Shown here in pieces: positions 11,301 to 24,129 of a DNA stretch of 64,000 bases. Position 1 is the first letter of the stretch; every line of letters starts with the position of its first letter. The position numbers were made by a program, and so were the translations under genes. The DNA lies in contig CM051028.1 of NCBI GenBank assembly GCA_027627225.1, positions 27,828,912-27,892,911 on the forward strand, in the 5' to 3' direction. The notes below the pieces were generated by a model. That model did no database searches. It was not told the DNA's origin and was given only the letters and a program-made list of their open reading frames with translations. The stretch is from Congeria kusceri (taxonomy: Eukaryota > Mollusca > Bivalvia > Myida > Dreissenidae).

Positions 11301-13688
11301 ATTGACAAAAACTTCCTGCGTGGTCGCGAAGCTATGGAGGAAAGAGTATTAGCAAACGTGGCCAGTGACTACGCAGAATTTGCGATGCTTACGGTCCGTA
11401 GAATCCGCAAGTTAGCCTCTGACACAATGGATGAATTAAACCGACGGATGCTCTTTGAATTCATAAAAGATACACTCAAAGTCAGGCAAGAAATAGCATT
11501 ATTAGGACGTGAAAATATATCTGAATTGGTTGAATCATACATTAACGGTACGCCTATTTTTAATTACAAATTTGAGGATTTACCAAGGACTCACAATCCT
11601 TTCATTGTTCCAAAAATTCTACTAAACGAGAGCATGCATTACAATAGCTATGTTTTAAAGTACGTACCTAAACTGCGGGATAACGACTTCGATAGTATGT
11701 TTGATAAATTGATGATGTTCGAGAACTTGACAACAATAGCATTTTACGAAAAAGAAGTCAATGAAACCGAACTGAATGATGTATATGAATCTTACCAGTA
11801 TGCTTGTAGAACGTTAATGTATAGTAAAAGTGTTGTGTATAGCTACGGCATCGATCGACCTTTGGCAATCATCCAGTCCCGTCTTTTAGATTTTGAAAAT
11901 GTCTGGAAAGATTTTGAAAATAACATTGCCGATATTAAGAAAAATTGTGCACATGTGTTGGACCTTATAACAAATACAACTAATTCCATAATTCCAGAGT
12001 TAGAAAATGTAATTGTTACACTCAGCAATTACACTGAAAATGGAACCGGAAGCCTGCTTGAGTTAGCGTCGGTTGTCCTTTCAGACCAAACCCGGACCCG
12101 GGCAACGTATATCGATGCCTTTTTCTGGGAGATAGAGTCCCGTGGTCAAGCTATATCAGACCAATTAAACGTGATGAATGAACCAATCAATACAATGTGG
12201 ACAATGATTTTTATTGATGATGTAGATTCATTCGAATATTACAATTATACTGATAACCAACTATTCATGAGAAATTTAAGCTATGTCCGTCAAGAATGGA
12301 TCGTCAAGGTTGACAAAGCGAAGAAGGTTGATGTCAGAAAGCCCATCAAACAAACTGCTGAAAACTTTCAATCTGCGTTTACCGATTTATCTGATTTTCT
12401 CGGCGCATTCAAAAAGGCTATTGTGATCGACAGCAATTTTTTTAGGTACACATTTTATCAAATACAAGTATTAAACCTGTAATCGCACATTGAGTTAATA
12501 CTGTAGCATCTAACACATATAGGCAAAACTTTATCCGTTCATAGCTGTCTTACCTCTAGTTCCGTGTAGAAGAACTATTGATAAAGTGGTTCCATCATAT
12601 TGCTTAATATAATTTGCTTCTGTGCTGGCGCGGTTTATAGGTCATATAATATGTTTTTAATTTTACAATCGTAATGGTAGGCTATTGTTCATGGGACTAC
12701 ATATATGGTTATCGCATAGTTTGTCAGACAGCTTCCGTCTCAATAGTATGCCTTACTGTGTTCAGCCATAGCACAATAATTGGACCAAATAAGTGTATTT
12801 CTATATGTATTATGTATGTGATAGCCAAATATCATACAATTTGACCAATATACACCCATTGGAGTTATTCATATTCAAGTGTTAAACAACTGCAATAGGT
12901 ATTGCTAAAACAAATATTGCATAATTATATAGTTTAATTTATTTCATGGAAAGGGACAACTTCATCCAGATCAACATATTCTACCGCCAACTCAGCTATG
13001 AATACGTTAATCAGCAGGAGGCCTACGATTTCTTCGCCTTAGTCAGTTAGTATCAATATGCTTGTAGAAGACTTCAATGAATGCTATCCCCTTTGATGAA
13101 TGTGCAATGATATATTACACATTTTGATATAATTAATTTAGATAACTTTGCATTCCACTTATATATTTTCTTTCTCAATTACGCTACTGTAATAACACAC
13201 ACCATTTTATTTATTAATTATTATAATTATTATTATAATAAAAATTAATCTGTTCAACGATTGCTTATTATTGATATAACTTGCTATACAGCTATCAAAA
13301 GAACATACATGCAATCTTCTTGTGCTATATCTCCTTTTTCTTGTGCTATATCTCCGTTCTTGCTCTCAAGAAGAACAATGACAATGTCAAAACACTTAGA
13401 TCTACCTCGTCTAGCGTTTCCTGAACGAACTTTTCAACTACCGTTCGTTTGAAGGTCTTTTTTCGTCAACCCCTAATGAAATTCCTTTAGATATATTCGG
13501 TTTATAACCACACTTGATATACAAGCAATCAACACCTTTTTACAGGCGATGTGGGCGGAGCTATGGGTCTGTTCATCGGTGCGAGCTTGCTGTCAATCCT
13601 GGAGGTCATTGACCTTTACCTCATGCAGTTTTCCTTCTTCAGGCCAAAGATTGAAAAGATGTCAAGAAAGGCTGCTTACATATCATGA

Positions 13689-14870
13689 AGCTCACACAAA
13701 AAGCGTGTATGCCTGAAACGAAACGACAGCAATTGCTTTATTTTGGCAGGACATATATAAGTTTCCCTGCACATGTTATACTTTGTACGTTGATCCAGTG
13801 TGTAAGATATATCAATGCCAGGAGAAAATCCCTTAGTAACTAAAACAGTAATTATTTATCATTGATTAAAATCCATGGCATTCAAATTACGGAGTCATAT
13901 TAAAACATATCAAAATGTCGTAATATTTTTTAATCATATACATGTGTATGTTGTTTTGTTTGCCATATATCTTTAGCCAGTTTGTAGTTAGTTGTTAAAA
14001 GGACGATTTAGTACAACAAAAACCTAAACGTTCTACTAATTGTACTAATTGTTCAGTAGAATACTTATAATTATATATTACCCCATGACTTGCGTGTGTG
14101 CTTATTCAAAGGCTTACATTATCAAATCATCAAGACCTTAAATTCAGTTTGTTTTACAATGTGACAAAAAACTGAAATTGCTTCCTGATTTGGCGACATG
14201 ACTGGGTTTCCATTTACACTTTGCCATTAAATATTATAAGAACCATGAGTTTTACTTGGAATAATTTGATCTTCACATAATTATAGTATATCCATTGTCC
14301 ACATTGTCTCAGTGGAATTCAAAATACAATAAAGAATATTGCAATACTATAATTGAAGTGTAAATTATGCACCACTTGGGATTTGAAAACTGTTTCCTCA
14401 AAGTGCCTCTTTTAACTATGAAGCAGACTACTCAATAAAATTGTCTTTTATTTTATATATTGATTTCTACATTTATTCATTAAACATTTGTTGGTACATT
14501 TTGACAAATACTTGTATTAGCATGAACAATACAATATGTTAACTGGATTAATAACCTTTGATCTAAACGCAAGTGGTTACATTTTATTTGACATGAGGAC
14601 ATATTATTTAAGTGATCTGAAATTTCACGGACCATGAAATCAAACGACCTAAATCTTACCAAAATGTATTTATTGGATCTTATAACAAAACCTAAATATC
14701 TACTTTTAACTGCGCAAACTGTAAGAATTCTTGAACATGATTTGATCCCGGGAATGTAAACCAACGAAAGATAAAAACAATGAACAAACGCTATTGCAAC
14801 AATCTATAATATCATCACTGTGTTGAAATACTTTTTGCAACATATTGTACTTGATTTTGCACGTCTGCAT
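13689..14870. other. Intergenic A-B, nothing recognised
   Basis: AT-rich. An AATAAA near 14328 is a possible but distant polyadenylation signal for A. No coding block seen. Confidence 0.35.
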
Positions 14871-14933
14871 AATGAGATGGCCGAAAGAACTTCTTGCCTT
14901 GGATGTTTATTAATAGCCAGTTCACCGTCACGA
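14871..14933 (+). pseudogene. Decayed exon 1a of channel paralog B
   Basis: The frame through 14876-14933 reads A-E-R-T-S-C-L-G-C-L-L-I-A-S-S ... R-R, matching the end of exon 1a at 1252-1430 (N-T-S-C-N-G-C-K-F ... R-R). The donor is lost: the expected AG|gt reads ag|gc at 14933. The upstream half of the exon is not recognisable. The His of the HG motif is Leu here. It lies about 3.4 kb before exon 1b of B, the same order as in A. Confidence 0.5.
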
Positions 14934-17650
14934 AGGCCGATTGTAGGCTTTTGATACTGGCAGTAAAAAGCAAAACATAAGGACTAACATAATGATACTG
15001 TCTGTAAGCAAGAACACCATTATCTATTGAACAGGAACATTTCGTCACAATACACTATGACAGTTGTACAAATACATGCAAATACTTGTCACAGTATCAA
15101 AATAATTAAGTAAGTAAAATAACAATTTCATTGTGTAGTTCGAGAACAAAGGTGGACGAAGAACCGCTCTGGAAAGTTGTATCATGACAACCATATGACT
15201 AGAAACCACTGATTATTAGGAATGCAGACAATTTGTGTAACTGTTAAGAAAGAGCTGTTTAAAAATGCATTTCGTGTTACGAATATACCTCTCTTTTTTT
15301 GGCGTAACTGTCAAAGATCACTTTTGACCTAGGGAAAATTGAATGCCACTATAATTGGGCAAATTTTCGAATTTTAGGGAATGCAAACTTACAACAATGG
15401 TTTAATGTATACCAATAACTGTTGCATATTTTTTAGGATTAAAATTTACATAATTGTTTACATAAGCCGTTAAAATTAAGTTATAATCATATCTTCGACA
15501 TGCACTCTAGAACTGAACATAATTATAAAAAGTTTTACGCATTGTATGTCATGATCAGAGTGTTATATTCATTCACATAATGAAATAACTAGTTTGTTTA
15601 GCCTACATAATCGGCGCGGTCTATAAATAGCAATTACAATGCTACAATTCACGGGGACGACAGTCGCTCACAGCGTTTAATGTTGCCTGTTAAGCTCGCG
15701 TCACGTCTGCCTGTCAATAGTGTTAAGGTTTCTTGTGAAATGCACAAAATATAAAGTGTTAAATACATGGTATTTTTCTGATAAATAAGCACACAAAAAA
15801 TAGCAAATTTGATGGAGCTTATATTTCCGATTATTTTATCAGTGTATAAAAAGATTATTGTACGTTGTGACCGACTGTCGTGCCCGTGAATTATTTCTAA
15901 CGAGTACAACACACTCCAGCAGAAGAGTGAATCATTCTGAAAATAGCGCGCGGTAAAGTTGTGTTAATACACACGCGTCCAGAGAATCCTAATCTCGAGA
16001 ATTTCAATAAATGGGGAATTTATATCTATAAACTTTATGTGCATGTTAATTTATATTTGAATTGTGGTTGCGTTTTATTAAGAATTATTTATAATAGCAC
16101 CTTTCCATCAACTTCTCTAGTAGATGTTATTCAATGATAAAATGTTCAACATCTTTGTATAAGTAAAATGTGGTGCAAAAAGTCTCGTAATACGTCGAAA
16201 TGTTATTCATGTTACTTTAACTTCATTTGCGTAGCATGAAAACACGATACTAATGATACATATAGTTTATGATTTAACATAACTATGTACACTTTTCTGA
16301 TAAATATTTCAAATTTCATTCGTTCCCGCTGTTATTTTCTGACAATGTTAATTGGTTAAACTTGCCGGACAAATTCATGTTTTAAATTATGTTTACGTAA
16401 ATTACTAATTATTAGGTTATTCATGTATCACTGGTGAACACATGGGGCGGTATATAATTGGTTATTTACGGTACAAATATTAAGAATAATTGAGTTTATC
16501 TCAAATTAATCTATGCCGATACGTTTTATTATGGTCCGAAAAATTAAGTGTCCAAGCAGTCTCTTAAATAGGGACCGAAAAATCTGGGGTCCGAGAAGTC
16601 ACGTAACCAATCATCTTGTTCCTCTTGTATTATATGTAGAAACAAATGACATCTCAGTGTTTAATTTCAACGCCGATGGTGGTTTTTAAAAACATTCTTG
16701 TTCCTCAGTAACTTTCAGATGTATGTGCTGTCCTCGACGTGGCTTTATTGAAATCTAATACATTGCACCCACTCGACTAACTAGATTAAATGTATTCATT
16801 AGAAAAAGAACATGTCAGTGGTGCAAAACATAATTTGAAATGAATGATACATACTATACTTATTAGCGTGGTGATTATTACATAACCACTGCAAAGTGTG
16901 GTTTGGAAACAGTTCGTCATTTCTGTAAATGAGCAGTGCATGAACACTTTGTTTTCTACCAAACGGTGTGGCGTTCGGAAAACTGTGTATATCCAAACAA
17001 GAACCATTAAGAGCTTGAGCCGCTGGCGTCCTTGGTAAATTTTGATTCTGACTTTACCTACAGTAAGTACTTATTTTTTTAATGAAAAAGATGCAATCAT
17101 TTCGACTCTTATCTGCCCTGATGTGCATTGTTTCGTCGAAATAAATCCGTCGGTACGTTGTTCCGCCACAGAAGCCTGTCTTCGTCGGTAACACTACATG
17201 TACTCGAATATTAGCAAAAATAGCGAAGTAGCCGATATCGCTTTATCCGAGATGGCAGATATGACATACCACCGCTGTTATAAAAATCCTTTTACCAAAT
17301 TTTAACAAAGAGACTCGAATAAGTATTTTAATAAGTCGAGTTACATGTAGGTGTATAGTTGTTTACCATTATCACGCTGCAAGTGATGGTATACACAATT
17401 TGAAGATATGTTTGTCAACAAGTACTGCCCACAACACAGATTACAGATAAGCGCACTAATACTAATGCTAAAGAACTGTTATGATGACAGTCTCGTATAC
17501 ATTTTTTCTTGAGTTAAATGTAGAGACTCTTTATAATACAAGACTTTTGAAAGTACCAAACAATTTTTTTATTTTTTATTTTTTAATAACATTCTTCTAT
17601 GCAAGCGTCCTAGTGCCACGGTCTATATTATTTTTGTATTCCATTATCTC
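14934..17650. other. Intergenic / intron, nothing recognised
   Basis: AT-rich; several short open frames on the minus strand show no motifs. No repeat with clear termini was found. Confidence 0.4.
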
Positions 17651-17654
17651 ATAA

Positions 17655-18066
17655 TTTGGAGATAATTAGTTCTAATTAGGAGTTACTATGTCCTAATTAT
17701 ATGAAAGTAACTCCTAATTATCTTATAGTAAGTCCTAATTAGGAGAAAGTAAGTCCTTATTAGGAGATACTAAGTCCTAATTATGAGATATTAAGTCCTA
17801 ATTAGGAGTTACTAAGTCCTAATTAAGAGATAGTATGTCATAGTTAGGGGATAATAAGTCCTAATTATGACATACTAACTCCTAATTAGGAGATACTAAG
17901 TCCTAATTAGGAGATACTAAGTCCTAATTAGGAGATACTAAGTCCTAAATACGAGATAATAAGTCCTAAATACTATAATATAACTTAGTATCTTGTAATT
18001 AGGATGTAGTATCTCCTAATTAGGACTTACTTTATCCTAATTAGGACTTACTATCTCCTCATTCTT
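17655..18066. repeat. Palindromic minisatellite, ~21-bp unit
   Basis: About 18-20 units of the form taagtcctaattaggagata with variation. The core cctaattagg is itself a perfect palindrome. From about 17980 the orientation flips (cctaattaggacttacta), so the array can fold into a long hairpin. No coding potential. Confidence 0.85.
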
Positions 18067-19697
18067 GTCAAGGGTGATACATGCATCGCTAGGAAATTGA
18101 TCAATGTCATATTGTCATATTGTCATATTTGAAGATTGTTTTGGAAATTTACCGCATAAAGCCAGTGGTCGTATTTATTTTCGTGGAAAAAAAGAGATGT
18201 CGCTCACGATCACCTTTTATTATTACTTTTATATCCAGTATATAATTAACAGGATTGCATTGCAAATCATATAACTTTATCAGTTATACAGACTTCATGA
18301 TAGCATTTCAGAAATAATATATTGCAGCTTTCAAGACATTTCAATGTAAAATATCTAGCAAAATCAATTACTCTGTCAACGACTGGTGTAAAAACACGAC
18401 GTTTCATGCGATTAAACAAATTTATAAATCAACGGGATTCTTCGGACGGTGAGTTTCATGTTCTTACAAATTTTAAAAAATCTTTTGTCGTTGAGTTTTA
18501 TTTTTATAAAACTATAAACATTTTCATTAAATTTAATATTGTTTCATTATGTAATAGTAACTATTTTCTTCAGTGGTTCGATACAACATCGAGGAAATCA
18601 TATTTTGCAAATTTGGAACTACTTGTGTTTGACCCATCCTTTGAGACATCCTGAAAGGAAAATAATTCTGACAGTAGTTTGCAAATTGGAGTTCATGTAC
18701 ACAAACATGATTTCCGTGGCAACAACTGCAAACTGTTTGGTAGTTGCTGTCTAAGCCAACGGTCTTTGTATATACAATCAAAAATAAAAATTAGTCCAGC
18801 GGGTTTCAGTTAATTATTTAATATTTTCTGTGGGAATAAGGCTATACTGTTGATCAAAGAATGCGTAACATCAGATAAAAGACATAAGACGTATGTATTC
18901 GTAGTGAATGATTTGTTTAAATTGCTCCACAAGGAAGCGTGTTGGTGATGGTCATTTTTTTGTTTTATACCATTATAATATAAATATCAAATGTATATTT
19001 TTATATAGACATTGGTGTGTAAGTTTCAGCTCAATATTTAAAATAAAAACAGACACGAATGCACTCAACTATGGTAAGGCGTAGTATTTCACAAAATATG
19101 CATTAATGTTTTGCTGAAGAATTTAATTCAACTTTTTTTGGCATTTATACTTTACAAATATATAATACAAAATATAAATTTCGTTGTACACAGAAGTTTT
19201 ACTTACGATACCGTCTTTTTCCAGCCAACCTCTAGTGCATATAGGTGTCAAAACTAGGCTTAACTGAATAAATATCATTACAAATATGTTTGTTCGCCCA
19301 ATGTGGTATGTTCCACAGTGTTGTTTCGTAAGTTTGCTCGTTTATTACGGATGCAACGGGTAGCAAATTTTGATCGGGTCGGGTCGGATCGGGTATCTTT
19401 TTTTCGGTCGGGTATTTGCTGGTCGGGTCGGGTATTGATATACGTAAATGTACGCATCAACTTTGCACCTCCAGTGGGCTGAACCGATTAGTAAACATTG
19501 TTTCTACCCTGAAGAATTTACGATCAATGAAATTATTCTCGTTTCGATAAATACATATTTGCTTGGTAATTTATTTGCATGGGCTCTTTGCAGATAGTGT
19601 ACGTTAATAATTCAGTGGGAACTAGATGTGTCACAGGCATGGATGCTCACACGACACATGTTTGGACACAGACAAAGGGCGTGTCGCCAAGGTTAGA

Positions 19698-20175
19698 TAC
19701 CAGTACATCAATGTGTACCCCTCCGTGGCCAATTCAAAAGTAGTGCCTATTACTAAAGAGTTCCTCTTTTCTTCTGGCATAAAAGCCATTTAGCAATCTC
19801 AGACATGGCTTTTGTGGTTATTTCTAATATCCTATGCGTGTCTGCAACATTTTAGTGCATTTAATTGGCGGCTAACTTGAAAGGTGAGCTTTTGGGGTGT
19901 GTTTACTGTGGTATGGGGCTTTTGTCGAAATATAACTGCCAAAACCCTGTCTTCTGCCGGTGCCTGCATTCAAGTGAGATGCATTTTCTTAGAAGTAACA
20001 TGACATATCTTTTTTATTGGAAATTTTGGAAGATAATAGATTGATCTTTAAATTGATACCAGGCTTGCACATTCTGAAATAAAGGAAATGCTAGAAAAAT
20101 GCTTGGAAAGTTTGCCGTTTTATAATAGGACATTATGGGAATTGGAATTACTGGTATCTAACCCCAACACTATGT
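19698..20175 (+). repeat. Interspersed repeat R1, copy 1
   Basis: It matches, in inverse orientation, 24130-24575, 29880-30170 and 41885-42100. The plus-strand frame near 19873-19930 reads L-K-G-E-L-L-G-C-V-Y-C-G-M-G-L-L-S-K, and the same frame is kept in two other copies. The rest of the unit ('cctccgtggcc', 'gccatttagcaatctcagac') is shared with copies 2 and 4. The parent element is unknown. Confidence 0.65.
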
Positions 20176-20214
20176 TTTGCTTTGCAAATTAATTTTCATA
20201 ATTATATATTCTAT

Positions 20215-20590
20215 AGTGGAAAAAAATTTACGAAGGGATCTAATTCTGCCAAAATTGGTCGCTGCCAAAAATTCATTATTTTATGATCACCTACACATTA
20301 GGATTCTTTAACTGTGGAAGTTTGAGCACAAGTGGAAAAAATGACAAAAGACCATAATTCTGCCAAAATTGGTCGCAGCCAAAATTCCTTCCTTTACGAT
20401 CACCTAAACATTAAGGTTCTTCAGCTGTGAAAGTTTGAGAGAAATCGGCTCTGCAATTAAAGAGGAGTTGAGTCCACAAAATTTCGGGAAGTATATATAT
20501 AACAGTGGAAAAAATGACAAAGAGCCATAATTCTGCAAAAATTGGTCACAGCAAAAATTCAGACACAGTTGAGTCCACAAAATTTCGGGA
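20215..20590. repeat. Local tandem repeat, degenerate
   Basis: Three partial units start near 20217, 20333 and 20503 with 'gtggaaaaaatgacaaag' and 'attctgccaaaattggtc' variants, followed in the first two by 'gatcacctaaacattaagg'. It is nested in the hAT-like element. Function unknown. Confidence 0.65.
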
Positions 20591-22904
20591 CTTTGTGGGG
20601 CATAAAAATGCACAGGCTTCTCGACTACGCATATATATACTCTGACGGGGAAACGATATGACGATGGCAAAAAGGGTGAATAACCGCCATTCCATCCCTC
20701 ACCAGTTTGGTACGCTGAAAAATTGGACCACTTCTTTTTATTACCGATAAATTTAACAGTTACGTAGGTTTCGTCAAATAAATAACGGTGCTCTGAGTTT
20801 ATTTTCAGTTCCGTTACATGTCAATGCACTCTGCCATACTTAGGCCTATTTCCGCAAGTGGACGGTTTGAAACTCCTTTTGGTTTAAGACGTTTTTATTA
20901 TTATTCAATATATAACAATACAGTAATTAATAATATTATTTTAATACCCGACCCGACACAAATTTTCCAATGAGGAACCAAACTCGAGTTAATTTAAATG
21001 GAACCGAAAATGCGGATATTTTCGGGTATCCGTTGCATCCCTATTGTTCATGTATTTGTTTCTGTTGTTGTTGAAAATAAACTCAATCATTTTTTTAAAT
21101 TTCATTTTAAACGTCAATAACAGTAAATGTTGATTATAAACCATCAACCCATTTATACTAATATTAGGATTGTGTTTTATGTAGAGCGACAGAGGCTGCA
21201 GTCATCGATGAGATGTACTCTCATTCGGATCCGCTGACGTTGGACGAACTTCGACGTCACAACGCGTCTGACGTCAGTTTGGATGAGTTGTTTATTCAGC
21301 TGGCTCATAGAAAAGAGGACATGAATGTCCAGTTAGTATTGTACAAGCATGGATTTTATTTCATGTTTGCCTATCTAAATATGCGAATTAAAGCTTTAAT
21401 GAACAATATTGTGCCGTTTTCAAATATACAGTTTCTGGTTTACAAACACTTTTACTAGTGTTTAAGTTCTATTAGCTGTGAACGCCAGCATTTCGATTCC
21501 TGTAAAGTTATAACAAAATGAGTTTTGCTAATACGCGTTGCTGTACACACATTTGCTTGTCAATTATGCTAAACGCACGGAAGCCTACTTCAATCACTGT
21601 ATACTATTTTTTGTTTTGTTTTCCAAATAGTTGTTCGTGGAGAGGCATACTTTGCGGACCAGAATACTTTAGGGTTGTCCTCACAGATCATGGTGTCTGC
21701 TTTTTGTTCGAGCGGAATCGCTCTGACGTCTTTGTTACTTCAGCAGGTAGCATACTTGATGTTAAGCTGCTTTATGTTGTTGTCTGGATGTAACGGCTCG
21801 AGCCTCGTTTATTAAAGCAGTTTCAATACATTTTGATCAAAGTAACGACCGGAACCGGGAAAGATACAATATTAATTTTAATGTATGTAAATAATTGATA
21901 TTGAACTTATACGTATTTGTACAAACTTGCTTTGTGCAAAGAATTATTGGTTATCTTTGAGATTCAATAGTAAAACGCGTGTCGTGTTTATCTCTAGGTG
22001 TAGAGTCGGGCCTCACATTGACCTTGAATGTTAATCAGTACGAGTATATGGCGGGGCCGCAGGACGCCGCCGGGGTCAAGATCCTTCTTCACGAGCCCGA
22101 GGAGTTGCCTATCGTTTATGGTCTAGGGCAGGCCATACCCACGGGAACGCATGCTTTTCTAGGAGTCAAATTTATGACGGTATGATTAAGCTGAAGCAGC
22201 AAAATAACCGTATGCAATTTTTAAAAATATAAATCACTGATATCTAATTGTGTAAAAAAAGAACTTTATGGCACGCATATGTTATTATTGGAAGTTACAA
22301 AAACACAATGTAATATTTAAGGATAGTGAATTATTTATTTTAAGCTTTTACTGTTTTCCTAGACTATAAATTTAGAAAGTTATGTATTAACAGATCGAGA
22401 ACCTGCCTGAGCCACACGGCAACTGTGACCGGAAGGAGCTGAGACGCACGGACTACTACACGACCGAGGAGTGCTACTTGGACTGTCTGGTAAAACTGAC
22501 GGAGGAGAAATGCGGATATCGTGACGAGTATACGCCCCATGTTAACGGTCAGTTTGTTCTATGTTAATACCAGTTTGACAGGTCACCTTCCTGCATCCAA
22601 TTTTATTCAAATAAATCTCCAGTGTAAATTTAGGCTTCTAGTACAAAGACTTGGCCTAGTCCATTGGATTCAAATAGTCAAATTTGTGTAATCAAATTCT
22701 TTTCTGCATTAGCTTCGAATATCTTAGATATAATGCGAGCTGTTTTATTATATGTATTATTATTTCAGGATAACCCCTATTCTGCACTCTTGGGGGCTAT
22801 CATTCTTGTTTGAAGGGCATGAAAGGTAACATGGAGCCCACATTAATTTTATATTTCCAGGCGATGCAATCGATTTTATTAATTAAACAATGATATGCTA
22901 GCGA

Positions 22905-23822
22905 TTGTTAAAGGTTAAAATAAATACTTGTAATGCAATTACATATAGTGAGTTGGGACGTTACCCATTGTTTATTAGTAGATATATTAGAATGATTAAA
23001 TACTGGCTGAAAATTGCTAGCTCAAACAATATTATTGTTAAAACTATGTATTCCCAATCTGTTATTGATAGTTATAACGGACATTTAAATTGGGCAGCAA
23101 ATATAAGAAAGTTGTTAGCTGATTATGGATTTGCATATGTATTAGTATCAATCAGGATTTATATTTTAATGAGTTAAAAACCCGTATTATAGACACCTTT
23201 AAACAAGAAACGATGTCAAAAATTGACAACAGCTCAATGTTGTGTCAGTATAAATTGTGTAAATCAACACATTATTACGAGCCATATTTAGATATTTTAT
23301 CAAAACGTTATTGCTTATACATGAGTAGATTAAGATTAAATGGACTTCCTCTCAGAATACAAACAGGAAGATATAATCGAATTCCACGAGAGGAAAGATA
23401 TTGTACGCTTTGTAATTCTACAGATTTAGAGGACGAATACCATTTTGCCATTATTTGCAATTGTTATACTGACATCAGAAAAAAATATATTAGAAGATAT
23501 TTCTATGTAAAACCTTCTGTCTATAAATTTACCCAGCTTTTAAATTCAACTAATAAATCAGATGTTTTTAATCTGTGTAAGTTTATTAAGGAAGCTATGA
23601 CTGTTATAAATGCACTAACTTTCGTTAATAATGAACACACGGTTAACGTTCATCCTCCGATTTCCTACTTTCGAAATATGCATTGATTATAATGAATTGT
23701 ATATATTTATTTAACATTACGCTATGTCGTGTTGATTGCATGTATTATATTGATATGTGTTGTAGACGATGTACTTGTACAAGTCTTAAATAAAATGTTC
23801 TGTTCTGTTCTGTTCTGTTGAC
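22905..23822 (+). mobile_element. LINE 3' fragment (ORF2 C-terminus)
   Basis: Two consecutive frames (22905-23134 and 23135-23683), joined by one frameshift near 23135, resemble the C-terminal end of a non-LTR retrotransposon ORF2: E-L-G-R-Y-P-L near the start and a zinc-knuckle-like C-x2-C ... E-Y-H-F-A-I-I-C at about 23400-23455. The copy ends in a (tgttc)n tail at about 23798-23820, typical of LINE 3' ends with short tandem tails. It is inserted in intron 7 of pseudogene B. The clade was not determined. Confidence 0.7.
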
Positions 23823-24129
23823 TGGCGAAAGGTTTGTTTGTGTTTTGGTGGCTGGGTGGGGGGTAATAATTAAAGTTAACCTAAATATACGGAAATACTC
23901 GTTGTATTAAAATGTACTATGCAAATCATTCTTTACACAGAGGATGACATCACACGTCAAACCTCTGTACTTAACAGTATTATTTCGCCGCGAGACGCGA
24001 AATGTGCTTACGCATAACGTTATCCCGATTATGAAAGTTGTTTCATGAAATAACTTTATTGATACCATTTGTGTTACACGCTATTTAGCGCGTTTATTAT
24101 AAAAAGCTACTTTCACTTTCGTTTTGAGT

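Larger units (their letters stand above)
3353..13688 (+). pseudogene. DEG/ENaC channel paralog A, disrupted
   Basis: Ten-exon copy of the channel. Exons: 1b 3353-3450, 2 8368-8535, 3 8753-8917, 4 9196-9311, 5 9603-9784, 6 9926-10079, 7 10321-10377, 8 10954-12445, 9 12954-13045, 10 13546-13688. Exon 2 holds TM1 (W-L-L-F-V-L-G-C) and F-P-A-V-T-I-C-N; exons 4-7 carry the Cys-rich ectodomain; exon 10 holds G-L-F-I-G-A-S, the DEG/ENaC pore filter. Lesions: TAA at 3431-3433 in exon 1b, right after the intact HG motif; a deletion of about 31 nt near 11015-11025 in exon 8 that shifts the frame into a TAA at 11067; and one extra T in the T6 run near 11201-11206 that shifts it back. The exon 9 acceptor (catggaaag) lacks a pyrimidine tract. 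Everything else remains open, so loss is recent or partly an assembly artefact. Exon 1a could bypass the first stop but not the exon 8 lesions. Confidence 0.85.
19346..21043. mobile_element. Non-autonomous hAT-like DNA transposon
   Basis: The left end reads TACGGATGCAACGGGTA and the right end is the inverse of TAGGGATGCAACGGATACCC. The 8-bp flanks tcgtttat (19338-19345) and ttgttcat (21044-21051) match at 6 of 8 positions, as expected for an old hAT target duplication. Inner ends are rich in gggtcgggt / acccgacc. No transposase frame is seen. It contains a copy of the repeat family R1 and a local tandem repeat. It lies where the TM1 exon of B should be. Confidence 0.65.

Noticed and set aside
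13046..13085. Intron sequence 'tatcaatatgcttgtagaag' resembling exon 8 (Y-Q-Y-A-C-R)
   Set aside because: Only about 20 nt match, and the first part coincides with the exon 9 donor region shared with gene C; chance cannot be excluded.
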